From contig JAEUWD010000015.1 of NCBI GenBank assembly GCA_016786485.1, forward strand, positions 1-60,827: a stretch of 60,827 nucleotides of DNA. The letters are read 5' to 3'. Below the pieces are notes generated by a model, which saw nothing but the letters and a program-made list of their open reading frames with translations, was not told the DNA's origin and searched no databases. The translations under genes were made by a program, and so were the position numbers. Shown here piece by piece: positions 45,521-53,502 of this stretch. The stretch is from Bacteriovoracaceae bacterium. GTDB taxonomy: Bacteria > Bdellovibrionota > Bacteriovoracia > Bacteriovoracales > Bacteriovoracaceae. How positions within the stretch are numbered: position 1 is the stretch's first letter; each line of letters starts with the position of its first letter.

Positions 45521-46105
45521 TTAGACTTTATATCTTCCTACTAATCCTTCAAATGCTACATTCAGGCGATTTTTAGCATTTTTGTCGGCCAATAGACGAT
45601 TATAAACATGGTGACCCATCATGAGCGAATAAAGTTCGTAAGCAAACTGTTCAGTATCAAGATCAGCTTTTAATTGACCTTCATCGACTGCGATCTGAGC
45701 CGCTTTCGCATACGTCGCCATCATCAGTTGAAGTAATTCTTGAATGCGATCACGGATATTACCTGGACGATCATCAAATTCAATCGCCGCTGCCACGATT
45801 GGACAACCACCAGAGTGAGTTGATGTCGACCACTTAACCCAACCTTCTACCATCCCTTCAAGACGAGGAATACCTCGTGGACGAAGAAGTGCGGGTTTAA
45901 TCACTTTATGTGTGAAATTTTCAGCTGAAAAATCGAGTACCATCATTTGCAATTTTTCTTTCGACTTAAAGTGACCGAACAAACCACTTTTACTCATACC
46001 AACGGCCTTCGCAAGCTCACCGATAGTTAAACTTTCCAAGCCAAATTTGCTGGTAAATTCAAAAGCTGTTTTAATAATTTTGTCTTTAGTCGTTTCGATA
46101 CTCAT
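45521..46105 (-). CDS. TetR-family transcriptional regulator
   Basis: A 194-residue regulator. The N-terminal helix-turn-helix is clear (FGLESLTIGELAKAVGMSKSGLFGHFKSKEKL). The C-terminal ligand domain resembles the TetR_C type seen in YcdC/AcrR-like members (STHSGGCPIVAAAIEFDD). The start is placed at 46103-46105 since a promoter overlaps the longer frame to 46141. It lies upstream of the small gene and transketolase and may control them as well as itself. The ligand is unknown. Confidence 0.88.
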   Translation of the reverse strand: MSIETTKDKIIKTAFEFTSKFGLESLTIGELAKAVGMSKSGLFGHFKSKEKLQMMVLDFSAENFTHKVIKPALLRPRGIPRLEGMVEGWVKWSTSTHSGGCPIVAAAIEFDDRPGNIRDRIQELLQLMMATYAKAAQIAVDEGQLKADLDTEQFAYELYSLMMGHHVYNRLLADKNAKNRLNVAFEGLVGRYKV

Positions 46106-46112
46106 ATTCAAC

Positions 46113-46141
46113 AAAATAGCACGACCGTGCTTAACTGTCAA
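46113..46141 (-). promoter_or_regulatory. TetR promoter with operator in the spacer
   Basis: Minus-strand TTGACA (46136-46141), a 17-base spacer and TATTTT (46113-46118). The palindrome AGCACG-N2-CGTGCT (46118-46131) fills most of the spacer, as expected for autorepression. Seven bases remain to the ATG, so the transcript would be leaderless or nearly so. TTGACA begins right after the receiver stop codon. Confidence 0.75.
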
Positions 46142-46555
46142 CTACATTTTTATGTCGTATGATTTTTTCCAAGAACTAAGGATTTTTTTTTCGAGGTCTG
46201 CTAGGTTCCAAGGTTTTAAGAGATAGTTGCTTACCCCTAGCTCGATGCATTCATTTACTGTCTCAAAATCGTTATTAGATGTCAGCATTAAAAATGGAAT
46301 ATCCTTATATTTAGGCTTAGATCGGACATAAGTCAGAAAATCTTTCCCGGAAACTCCCGGCATGAAGTAATCACAAATGATAAAATCAATGGACTGGCTC
46401 CCAATGATTTCTTGGGCTTCCTCACCATTATAGGCAATGCTCATTTCGCCGGTGTACTTAAGCTCTTTAAGGTCTTTAACGAGGGTATCCAAGATAATGT
46501 CATCATCATCCACGACCAAAAATCGGATTTTAGGACTGAGATTCTTAAGTAGCAT
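46142..46555 (-). CDS. CheY-like single-domain response regulator
   Basis: A 137-residue receiver domain with no output domain. The acidic pocket is at residues 16-19 (VVDDDD), the phosphorylated aspartate is Asp62 (IICDYFMPG), the conserved Thr92 (MLTSN) and Lys114 (LLKPW) are present. It should be phosphorylated by a histidine kinase encoded elsewhere. It lies 22 bases after the YkgJ gene in the same direction, so it is likely the last gene of that operon. Confidence 0.9.
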   Translation of the reverse strand: MLLKNLSPKIRFLVVDDDDIILDTLVKDLKELKYTGEMSIAYNGEEAQEIIGSQSIDFIICDYFMPGVSGKDFLTYVRSKPKYKDIPFLMLTSNNDFETVNECIELGVSNYLLKPWNLADLEKKILSSWKKSYDIKM

Positions 46556-46577
46556 AGGATTTTATTGTGCCAAAGAT

Positions 46578-47123
46578 TTAATGAAGTTCAACTGATATTT
46601 TTCTCATATGAAAGTCGAGTAAGGCAACAGGTATAGGTTTTTTGTCCCAGGTCACACCCAGCTTTGCCTGTAATTCAACATTACGTGCCTTGGCTTGAAC
46701 GTCACAAGCTTCTAACGCCGCAACTTCAGAACGACAGTGCCCAACTTCACTCACGGCCTCAGTCGCAGGATTAAATGCCAAGCATCCATAAGGCTTTATC
46801 TCTGTCGGCAGCTGACAACCTAGATTGTGACCGTTATAAAAGGGACAGGTATAAGTTCGACGGAGAATGCTTTTCTTACCAAGCGATAAATCTTTATCTA
46901 AACGAAATTGAGTCACATTATCTTTTAATTTTTGAATCAATTCTTCGTTCATGAGGTGGTTTTTTTGCAGGTAAGAATAAATATCCCAAGTTTCTTGCAC
47001 GGTAATTTGCATCGAATTCGCAATCGAAGTGCAGCAATGACCAACACAACTTTGGCAATCCACACCTTGGCTGTGAATCGATTGCATAAAATCCAAGATC
47101 GGTTGGCGTGGATTAGTGCTCAT
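46578..47123 (-). CDS. YkgJ-family cysteine cluster protein
   Basis: A 181-residue protein with the YkgJ (UPF0153-like) pattern of cysteines: CQSCVGHCC near residue 19, then CPFYNGHNLGC and KPYGCLAFNP. The cysteines probably bind zinc or an iron-sulfur cluster. The start at 47121-47123 is chosen; it overlaps the ATP-grasp gene by 11 bases, and the longer frame adds nothing family-like. The function of YkgJ proteins is not established, but they often neighbour modification enzymes. Confidence 0.82.
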   Translation of the reverse strand: MSTNPRQPILDFMQSIHSQGVDCQSCVGHCCTSIANSMQITVQETWDIYSYLQKNHLMNEELIQKLKDNVTQFRLDKDLSLGKKSILRRTYTCPFYNGHNLGCQLPTEIKPYGCLAFNPATEAVSEVGHCRSEVAALEACDVQAKARNVELQAKLGVTWDKKPIPVALLDFHMRKISVELH

Positions 47124-48129
47124 AGCTCGACCAAGTGAAACCAAGAGTTAAAATCTTTTTAATGAGTTTTTTATAAGACAACTTTAAATTTTGTGCGCTT
47201 AATGCAAATTCATCATCACTTTCTAAGTTTGGATTAGGATTAGCTTCTAAGATATACACTTTCCCATCATCAGTGACTCGTAGATCTAAACGAGCATATC
47301 CATTTAAATGCAGGGCCTTGTAGGTTCGTTTACAAATTTGTTGAATTTTATTAGTAAGTTCACTTGGCAATTGCGCCTTTTCTGAAGTAATACCTTTTTC
47401 TTTACGATACTTCATATTGTATTTAGCACGGGCCGAATAAATTTCTTTGCTAGGCTCAGTCGATTTTTCAAATTTAAGTTCCCACACTGGCAGCGCTTTA
47501 ATTTGATAATTCCCGTAGAGGCCAACGTAATATTCCTTACCTGGAATAAATTCTTCGACCAAAGCATCATCGGCCAGACTACGATTGATAAATTCAATTC
47601 TTTCTTGAAGTTTCTCATCATTATGCACAATCGAAGCTTGCGATATACCAGTTGATGATTCCTCTCTTAAACATTTCACGATTAATGGAAAGGTTAAATT
47701 TTTTGGTCGCTTCATTTTTTTATTTTTTGGAAAAACAAAAAACTTCGGCGTTGGCAAACGATGATAGGTCATGATTTTTTTAGCGAGAGCTTTATCACGT
47801 GCAATCATCAAACCACGTGGAGAACACCCGGTGTATGGAATTTTCAAAAGTTCTAAGAAGCTCACTACGTTGTGGTCCAGAATACTTAAACCATCAAAAC
47901 CTTCCATCAGATTAAAAACGATGTGAGGTTTAAATTCCTCAATTTTTTCTTTAAGTTCGTTGAGATTATTATCAAGACCAAAAACATTTACGTCGTACTT
48001 AAGATCTTTAAGTGCTTGCAACACATCGTATTCGGTCATGAAATTAAATTGGTGGCGCTGATTCTCTTGAATTTTTTCTTCTTTTGGAACAAATTCTTTA
48101 TGAACAAGTAAAAGGACTTTTTGCTTCAC
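47113..48129 (-). CDS. ATP-grasp ligase, D-alanine--D-alanine ligase-like
   Basis: A 338-residue enzyme. An N-terminal pre-ATP-grasp part (HIVFNLMEGFDG) is followed by FPLIVKCLREESSTGIS, VEEFIPGKEYYVGLYG and the metal-binding C-terminal YILEANPNPNLESDDEFALSA. These are shared by Ddl enzymes and by a group of Ddl-like ligases of unknown substrate, to which it more likely belongs. It overlaps the zincin peptidase gene by 4 bases. It may join an amino acid or peptide to a carboxylate in a pathway with that peptidase. Confidence 0.85.
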   Translation of the reverse strand: MKQKVLLLVHKEFVPKEEKIQENQRHQFNFMTEYDVLQALKDLKYDVNVFGLDNNLNELKEKIEEFKPHIVFNLMEGFDGLSILDHNVVSFLELLKIPYTGCSPRGLMIARDKALAKKIMTYHRLPTPKFFVFPKNKKMKRPKNLTFPLIVKCLREESSTGISQASIVHNDEKLQERIEFINRSLADDALVEEFIPGKEYYVGLYGNYQIKALPVWELKFEKSTEPSKEIYSARAKYNMKYRKEKGITSEKAQLPSELTNKIQQICKRTYKALHLNGYARLDLRVTDDGKVYILEANPNPNLESDDEFALSAQNLKLSYKKLIKKILTLGFTWSSYEH

Positions 48130-49079
48130 ATCTCAATCCGATATTCATCACGTTTTAAATATTTCGATAGCATATGTTCTATTTTAGTTAACATTTGTTT
48201 ATTTGAATAGGTCGTCAGTTTTTGTTGCTTCGAAACTAAAACCGCGTGTTTAAAAAGCAATTCACACTGGTATTTTTTATAATTGCCGCTAGGATTCATT
48301 CTTTTTAAAATTTTACTCTTATTCGCCTTTAGAAAGGTTGAAAGCGGAATATCTTTTTTTGATGCCTTCGTACTTTTCCAATTTTTAAAAAGATTTCGAC
48401 TTGCTCGATGTTGGTAAAATGTTTTTAAAGTTTGTGATATCTTTTCTAACGGCTCAACACGAATGGTATTACGGCATTTTGGTTCTTCATGCTTGAGCGA
48501 TTTCATAAGTTCATCAATATAGATTAACTTTTCTTTCACCACAGGATTTTGATATTTCTTTCTCCAGTGAGATTTTGGATTTAGCCAAATAGCAAACGTC
48601 TCGGCCCAATCTTCTTCGGGATGTGCTTGCGCGTAACCATCACCAATATTTGTCACATATTTTTTACTATAAAGTTGTGGGCGATAGCTTTTGGGATATC
48701 GAGTTTTGCTCGGACCAAAAATTTCCTGACGCTTTTTGAGTCCTCGTAACTGATAAGCATTATCAATCGCATGACCACATTCATGTCGCAGATAGCGCAT
48801 CAGATCGTCATGATTTTTGCCCTCGATCTTTTGACCTTGCTGCTTATGTAACTTCATTAAGTTGGGATCGAATAAGTAAAAAGGAATGGCAATTCCTGGA
48901 TGTCCATCGGCGCAGAACCATTCACGGCTAATCCAGTAGTAAGGTTTAAATTTTAAACCTTTACGTTTTAGTTCTCGTTCTAATTGTTTGATTGCGGGCA
49001 CGAGTCGGCTACCCTCGATTTCAAGAGCTAAATCTGAGAATTTTAAGCGCAGCAATTTGGCCGTATCCATGCTGTGCAC
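48126..49079 (-). CDS. Putative zinc metallopeptidase (zincin, PF15887-like)
   Basis: A 317-residue protein without signal peptide. The zinc motif HECGH is at residues 99-103 (RYLRHECGHAIDNAY), and QAHPEEDWAETFAIWL at 151-165 supplies the third ligand, a pattern seen in putative zinc-binding peptidases. The last 110 residues are very basic and may bind nucleic acid or a membrane. It is coupled to the Ddl-like ligase (4-base overlap) and follows the RlmM-like gene by 12 bases. The substrate is unknown. Confidence 0.78.
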   Translation of the reverse strand: MHSMDTAKLLRLKFSDLALEIEGSRLVPAIKQLERELKRKGLKFKPYYWISREWFCADGHPGIAIPFYLFDPNLMKLHKQQGQKIEGKNHDDLMRYLRHECGHAIDNAYQLRGLKKRQEIFGPSKTRYPKSYRPQLYSKKYVTNIGDGYAQAHPEEDWAETFAIWLNPKSHWRKKYQNPVVKEKLIYIDELMKSLKHEEPKCRNTIRVEPLEKISQTLKTFYQHRASRNLFKNWKSTKASKKDIPLSTFLKANKSKILKRMNPSGNYKKYQCELLFKHAVLVSKQQKLTTYSNKQMLTKIEHMLSKYLKRDEYRIEM

Positions 49080-49091
49080 TATACTTGTTTT

Positions 49092-50000
49092 TTATTTAAA
49101 TAACAATAAAAGTGCCGTTTCCTGACGATGAGAAGGTAAATGTTTTATCAGAACTTTGGCCTTAAATTTAACCCCTAATTCATGCTTAATTTTAAGTACT
49201 TCCTTGAGCTGAGTCGGCTTTTCGATCTTGGCGGTAATCACAGCCCCCTTTAATTTCGTAAGCTTTTGAATATGCGGAGTCAGGTGCTTCATGACTACTT
49301 TAAAAGGAAGATTTATGTCACTTACCACCCAGGCCACATCCTTAGGATATTCACGCTCAGTAAGCTTTTCTAGGGAGTTATTAAGGTGATGATATTTCTT
49401 ATTGGCTAAAACACTCGCATCCATTTCCGCTTTATCTACACCCCAAACTTCCAGCTGCTGGTTAAGCAAATAGGTCGTAATTCCACCTGGGGCCGAACCT
49501 AACTCTAAAACCTTATCGGCCGCTTTCAAATCAAGCGCAAACGCCTTGGCAGCTTCCAGCATCTTTAAATAAGCTCGTGACGGTGCTTGGAAATCCTCAG
49601 ATAGACCCACTTCGCCTACCGTGCCTAGAGAATATGCTTGTGGGACCAATTCTCCCTGCCATACTTCATCAGGTGCCACCAGAACCATGAGTGGTTGTGA
49701 CCCTAAATTAATTTGAGATTGCTTAATCACATATGTCGTTGGCCAATCCCAACTTTCATCAAGCTTAAGAAAAAAACCTTTAAAATTTTTCGGAAATTCT
49801 TTAACTTTACCTTTCGATTCACCCCAGACTCTAGCCATCATCAGTTCAGTTGGAAAGTCGTCGTTTTCTGGACCGACATAAGTTAAAAAGCCTGGACGAG
49901 AATAAGCAAATTTCCAAGAAGGATAACGAAATTCCATCTCAGTCTTTAGCAACTTCTCGTTGCCGATATTAGTAATGGCAAAGAAATATTTTTTACTCAT
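49092..50000 (-). CDS. RlmM/FtsJ-like rRNA 2'-O-methyltransferase
   Basis: A 302-residue protein. The S-adenosylmethionine motif VLELGSAPGG lies at 164-173 and the catalytic K-D-K-E set appears complete: Lys146, Asp228, Lys258 and Glu294 (RQETALLLL). The N-terminal 140 residues form a domain of the RlmM type (23S rRNA C2498 methyltransferase). It probably methylates a ribose in rRNA. It overlaps the phospholipase-D-like gene by 4 bases. Confidence 0.82.
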   Translation of the reverse strand: MSKKYFFAITNIGNEKLLKTEMEFRYPSWKFAYSRPGFLTYVGPENDDFPTELMMARVWGESKGKVKEFPKNFKGFFLKLDESWDWPTTYVIKQSQINLGSQPLMVLVAPDEVWQGELVPQAYSLGTVGEVGLSEDFQAPSRAYLKMLEAAKAFALDLKAADKVLELGSAPGGITTYLLNQQLEVWGVDKAEMDASVLANKKYHHLNNSLEKLTEREYPKDVAWVVSDINLPFKVVMKHLTPHIQKLTKLKGAVITAKIEKPTQLKEVLKIKHELGVKFKAKVLIKHLPSHRQETALLLLFK

Positions 50001-51595
50001 AATTGATTACTAAATAATGAGAATAGCAAATCCATTTCAGGTGATTCAGGTAAAGGAATCTGCTCTTCACTCGTGACAAGAACCGCATCGGTGATTCCAT
50101 TCTCAAAGTTTTCATTTATTTGCTCCACAGCTACCGGCCCTAGAAAAACATGCACTTTTTCTGCTTCATAGAAAGTCGAACGTGGATGATTATTATAAGT
50201 TCCAGAAATGGCCATATTATCAATTCCCCATTGCTTAGTATGAAGTGTCTTGCCCTTCTTTAGATAAATTTGTGCACCAGCACGGTACATTTCACGCACG
50301 CTCTTCATAATAAGATACGTGATAATCGGCTCATCAATACTTTCAGCTGAGTTCGTAAAAATTCTTACTGGGACACCTCTTTTGAGCGCGGCTTCAGTTT
50401 CTCTTTTCATGATAGGATCGAGAATATAATACGCATTCATCACATCAAATTTAGTTTTCGCATTTTTGAGTCCGTATAAAACTAAAAGATGAATGGGGTC
50501 ATAACTCAAAGCTGATGGTATTTGTGCAACTGTCGCGACTAATCCATCCAGGTCACCTTCTGAAATAGGCTCGATAAGTTTCAGTTTATTAAAACTTAAA
50601 CCCTGTTGCTCAACTTGTTCATTCCAATGCTGGGCAAAGAAATTGGGATTTTCAATACCAGTTAAACCTCCACCAGTAATTAGGTAATCACTGTCCATCC
50701 ACTGTGCTGGAGATAAATAATGTTCACCAATATTACGACCACCACCTAGGGTCTGCCAGTAATCCACGTTATATTCTTTAATGTGTAGACCAAAAAAAGG
50801 ATTCTCTTTCCCTTTGAAATAAATGACAGGAACACCAGCTTCGGCCATTCGCTTAAGCTCTTGATTATAACCAGGCTTAAGTGATGTTAGATAATCAACC
50901 ATGATATATCCCTTGGCCTTGCCACGCTTATGAGCGGCAATCACTTCATCTGCCATAAGTTTACCGATGGTATCGTCATGCCATCCCCAAACCATAATGG
51001 TGAAAATTTCTTTTGCTCTACGAATTAATTCCACTCTTTTCGTGAGTGAATGATAAGGTTCACCAAGAAAAGTAAATTCATTATAATTATAAAAAACTTG
51101 ATTGGTGATTTTCTTAAATGTCGTTTTAAATTCCTCATCTAAGAAATCTTTAGTCGGTGGTAATGTTTTTAAAATCTCGTCAATTTTAGCCATTTTTTCC
51201 GGCCAAGTTGGAAACCGATAACCTTGATGATAACCGCGGGCCAATAATTCGGCCTTTAAGACCATTGATAGTTGTGCAATAAGCATCGTGTCTGGGTAAT
51301 TTTTAATTTTTTCGCCGTATTCTGACTGACGAACCATTTTTATTAAATCGCCTAGCGATGCTTCCAGCTGGTTATTTGATTCTAAGCTGAAAATAAGATC
51401 ATAAAATTCTTTTTGAAAGGCTTCAGGATTTTTGGCCTTTTTACTTAATGCCTTTTTACCCCACTGGATTAATCTTTCACGATCAACTCGAGTTGATAAT
51501 TCTTGAATCTGCTCAAGTGTTAATTTCTTATCACATTCGTTTGAAGCAAAAACAGGTAACGCCAATAGAAGTTTAAGTCCTAAAATCAAGATCAC
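49997..51595 (-). CDS. Secreted phospholipase-D-fold protein
   Basis: A 532-residue protein with a signal peptide (ending VFASNE). Two HKD motifs are present, H271-x-K273-x4-D278 and H452-x-K454-x4-D459, so a complete PLD active site forms. Cardiolipin-synthase-like context GGGRNIGEHY and SGTYNNHPRS is seen, but the N-terminal 170 residues and the signal peptide point to an exported lipase or nuclease rather than a synthase. GTG start with GAGGT upstream. It heads the 51595-46142 operon. Confidence 0.83.
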   Translation of the reverse strand: MILILGLKLLLALPVFASNECDKKLTLEQIQELSTRVDRERLIQWGKKALSKKAKNPEAFQKEFYDLIFSLESNNQLEASLGDLIKMVRQSEYGEKIKNYPDTMLIAQLSMVLKAELLARGYHQGYRFPTWPEKMAKIDEILKTLPPTKDFLDEEFKTTFKKITNQVFYNYNEFTFLGEPYHSLTKRVELIRRAKEIFTIMVWGWHDDTIGKLMADEVIAAHKRGKAKGYIMVDYLTSLKPGYNQELKRMAEAGVPVIYFKGKENPFFGLHIKEYNVDYWQTLGGGRNIGEHYLSPAQWMDSDYLITGGGLTGIENPNFFAQHWNEQVEQQGLSFNKLKLIEPISEGDLDGLVATVAQIPSALSYDPIHLLVLYGLKNAKTKFDVMNAYYILDPIMKRETEAALKRGVPVRIFTNSAESIDEPIITYLIMKSVREMYRAGAQIYLKKGKTLHTKQWGIDNMAISGTYNNHPRSTFYEAEKVHVFLGPVAVEQINENFENGITDAVLVTSEEQIPLPESPEMDLLFSLFSNQL

Positions 51596-51660
51596 AATTC
51601 ACCTCACAATTAATGTAGATGGCTTGTAGCGCAAGGGGGAAAGTTTGAGTAGAGAATTAA

Positions 51661-52668
51661 CTAGGATTTGTAAAATTCATCCCACTTTTTCATCAGTGTA
51701 TTTTTGCGTTGTGAAGATAAAAAGGTGGCCTTTAAATTATTACAGTTAAGTTGCCAAATTTGCTCCCAACTAAAGCCTGTTTCAAGTAGATAAAGATACT
51801 CTTGGGTCAGGCTAGTCATAAACATAGGTGGATCATCAGAATTAATAGTGCAATAAACCCCGGCTTCGAGTATTTTTTTCAAAGGATGAGGCTCCCCTTT
51901 TTTCACAACACCCGTACAATAGTTACTCGTTGGACAAACCTCCAACGGCGTTTGAGTTTTTCTTAGTAACTCCACCACCTTTGGGTCTTCTAAACACCGA
52001 ATGCCATGACCAATTCTTTCAGCTTTTAGCGATTCTATCGAACCTCGAATACTTTCAGGTCCCATATTTTCACCAGCGTGGGCGACAACATGCATGCCAG
52101 CAGCTCGCGCTTGAGCAAATGTTTCAGTAAAAAGCTCTGGCGGAAAGCCATCTTCAATGCCACCGAGGCCCAAGCCTAAAAAAACTTTTTCATGAAAGCC
52201 TTCTAAAACAAAATCTAAAACTTTTTTCTGAGTTTTAGGCTGCTCGCGAGAAATATCTGGTAATAAAGCGACTTCGACCTGGTATTTTTCTTGGCCACGT
52301 TTAAGCCCGGCCTTAATCGCCTTTAGCATTTCGGCCGTCGGGATTTTATTAACAAATAAACTGGCGCTTAAAAAAGCTTCAGTATAAAGAATATTTTGCG
52401 AAGCCTGATAACGACAGAATTCCTCGAGAAGAAAAGCATAGTCATCAGCCGTTTTTAGACTGGTGGCCGCGAGAATATAAATTTCAATAAAATGCTTAAA
52501 ATCTTTAAAGGCATAAAAACTTTTCCATTCTTCTAATGATTTCGCCGGAAGTTTTATTTTATTTCGCTTGGCGATTTCCCACATCGTCTCTGGTGTTGTT
52601 GCGCCTTCAACATGAACATGAATTTCAGTCTTCGGCATTTGCTTAATTCGCTCTTTCATTTTTTCCAT
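51661..52668 (-). CDS. Adenosine deaminase-family protein
   Basis: A 335-residue metal-dependent deaminase. The first metal motif is H17-V-H19-VEG, followed later by HAGEN, RIGHGIRC, EVCPTSNYCTG and the terminal NSDDPPMF. These make a full adenosine/adenine deaminase active site. It converts adenosine (or a related purine) to inosine. The HVHVEGA form differs from the usual HLDGA or HLHLDG, so adenine or aminodeoxyfutalosine could be the real substrate. GAGAG precedes the ATG. Confidence 0.85.
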   Translation of the reverse strand: MEKMKERIKQMPKTEIHVHVEGATTPETMWEIAKRNKIKLPAKSLEEWKSFYAFKDFKHFIEIYILAATSLKTADDYAFLLEEFCRYQASQNILYTEAFLSASLFVNKIPTAEMLKAIKAGLKRGQEKYQVEVALLPDISREQPKTQKKVLDFVLEGFHEKVFLGLGLGGIEDGFPPELFTETFAQARAAGMHVVAHAGENMGPESIRGSIESLKAERIGHGIRCLEDPKVVELLRKTQTPLEVCPTSNYCTGVVKKGEPHPLKKILEAGVYCTINSDDPPMFMTSLTQEYLYLLETGFSWEQIWQLNCNNLKATFLSSQRKNTLMKKWDEFYKS

Positions 52669-52784
52669 ATCACACTCTCTTTATCTAATAATAACTTACA
52701 TCAGACTCTACGTCACAAAAAACTCTTTCAAATTCATACTTCGAGCACCAAACTTACCGGACAAAAGTGCGAGGAGGATTACTC

Positions 52785-52934
52785 ATGATTTCACGCCCGG
52801 CCATTCTACTTACTATCTTAGTTTTACTTTTTATCAGCTTGAGAACTCGTGCAGCTGGAGAAAGAGAATTTACAAAAATTGCAGCTGGAGAAAGAGAAGT
52901 TGGGAAAATGCGCTGTTTGTTTATGCCTTATTAA
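52785..52934 (+). CDS. Small secreted or membrane peptide with a 10-residue tandem repeat
   Basis: A 49-residue product. It starts MISRPAILL, has a hydrophobic segment to about residue 19 and then a signal-like RTRA. The rest is a two-copy repeat, AAGEREFTKI followed by AAGEREVGKM, and a short tail RCLFMPY. A very strong Shine-Dalgarno GAGGAGG stands 7 bases before the ATG. Its stop interlocks with the convergent gene at TTAA. No known family; it may be a processed signal or antimicrobial peptide. Confidence 0.6.
   Translation: MISRPAILLTILVLLFISLRTRAAGEREFTKIAAGEREVGKMRCLFMPY
52851..52910 (+). repeat. Two-copy 30-bp tandem repeat
   Basis: Two adjacent 30-base units (52851-52880 and 52881-52910). 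The first 18 bases of each are identical (GCAGCTGG then AGAAAGAGAA); the last 12 diverge. They encode the AAGERE repeat of the small peptide. Confidence 0.85.
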
Positions 52935-53332
52935 AAAACGAGCTCTATTTGATAGCTTGAGTTTGGTGTCCAGCAATGACTACCTTTGATTTTATTAATT
53001 TTCAGGCGCTTTTTAAGACCGCGCGCTATTTGCGAAACTAAGTGACAGTTAGTATCGCCTTTTAGTTTTATCACTTCACGTACCTCAGGAATTTCCACAT
53101 TAAAAGTTGTTGAAACGAAAGCTGAGGTCGAAACACCAATGGGATTATAACCTCCACTGCAAGTCACTTCTAAATCTTTAACTGTGAAGTGTTTAAGAAA
53201 ATCAGTGGTTTCATTTTTGACTGAATCGCAGCTGTAGTAAGCGCGATTACTATTTGTAAATTCACTTATGATGAAACTCGTCGTGTTTTCTTGCGCATAA
53301 ACTAATGAAAATAAGCTTAATAAAAAAAACAT
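52931..53332 (-). CDS. Small secreted cysteine-containing protein
   Basis: A 133-residue protein with a signal peptide (ending VYAQEN). The mature part has four cysteines (YYSCDS, VTCSGG, TNCHLV, HCWTPN), probably two disulfides, and a strand-rich pattern. GGGAGGT stands before the ATG, so translation is well supported. No family is recognised; a periplasmic or secreted binding protein or inhibitor is possible. Confidence 0.62.
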   Translation of the reverse strand: MFFLLSLFSLVYAQENTTSFIISEFTNSNRAYYSCDSVKNETTDFLKHFTVKDLEVTCSGGYNPIGVSTSAFVSTTFNVEIPEVREVIKLKGDTNCHLVSQIARGLKKRLKINKIKGSHCWTPNSSYQIELVF

Positions 53333-53502
53333 AAGACCTCCCGAATAAATAAAACTTACTTAAGACTAGCAAGTCTTCTTAGTCTTGTCACAAAGACCAA
53401 ACAACGCTTAGCGTCTTTAATATTTACGCACTCTATAAATTCCTTTAGTCATTGCCCAATATTAAGTCTACAAGGGGATAATTTATTTTTTGGAGGATAC
53501 CT

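Noticed and set aside
46106-46141. Longer TetR frame from a TTG at 46141
   Set aside because: That TTG is part of the TTGACA -35 box of the gene's own promoter.
49997-51595. Cardiolipin synthase
   Set aside because: The protein has two HKD motifs but also a cleavable signal peptide and a long unrelated N-terminal domain, unlike membrane cardiolipin synthases.
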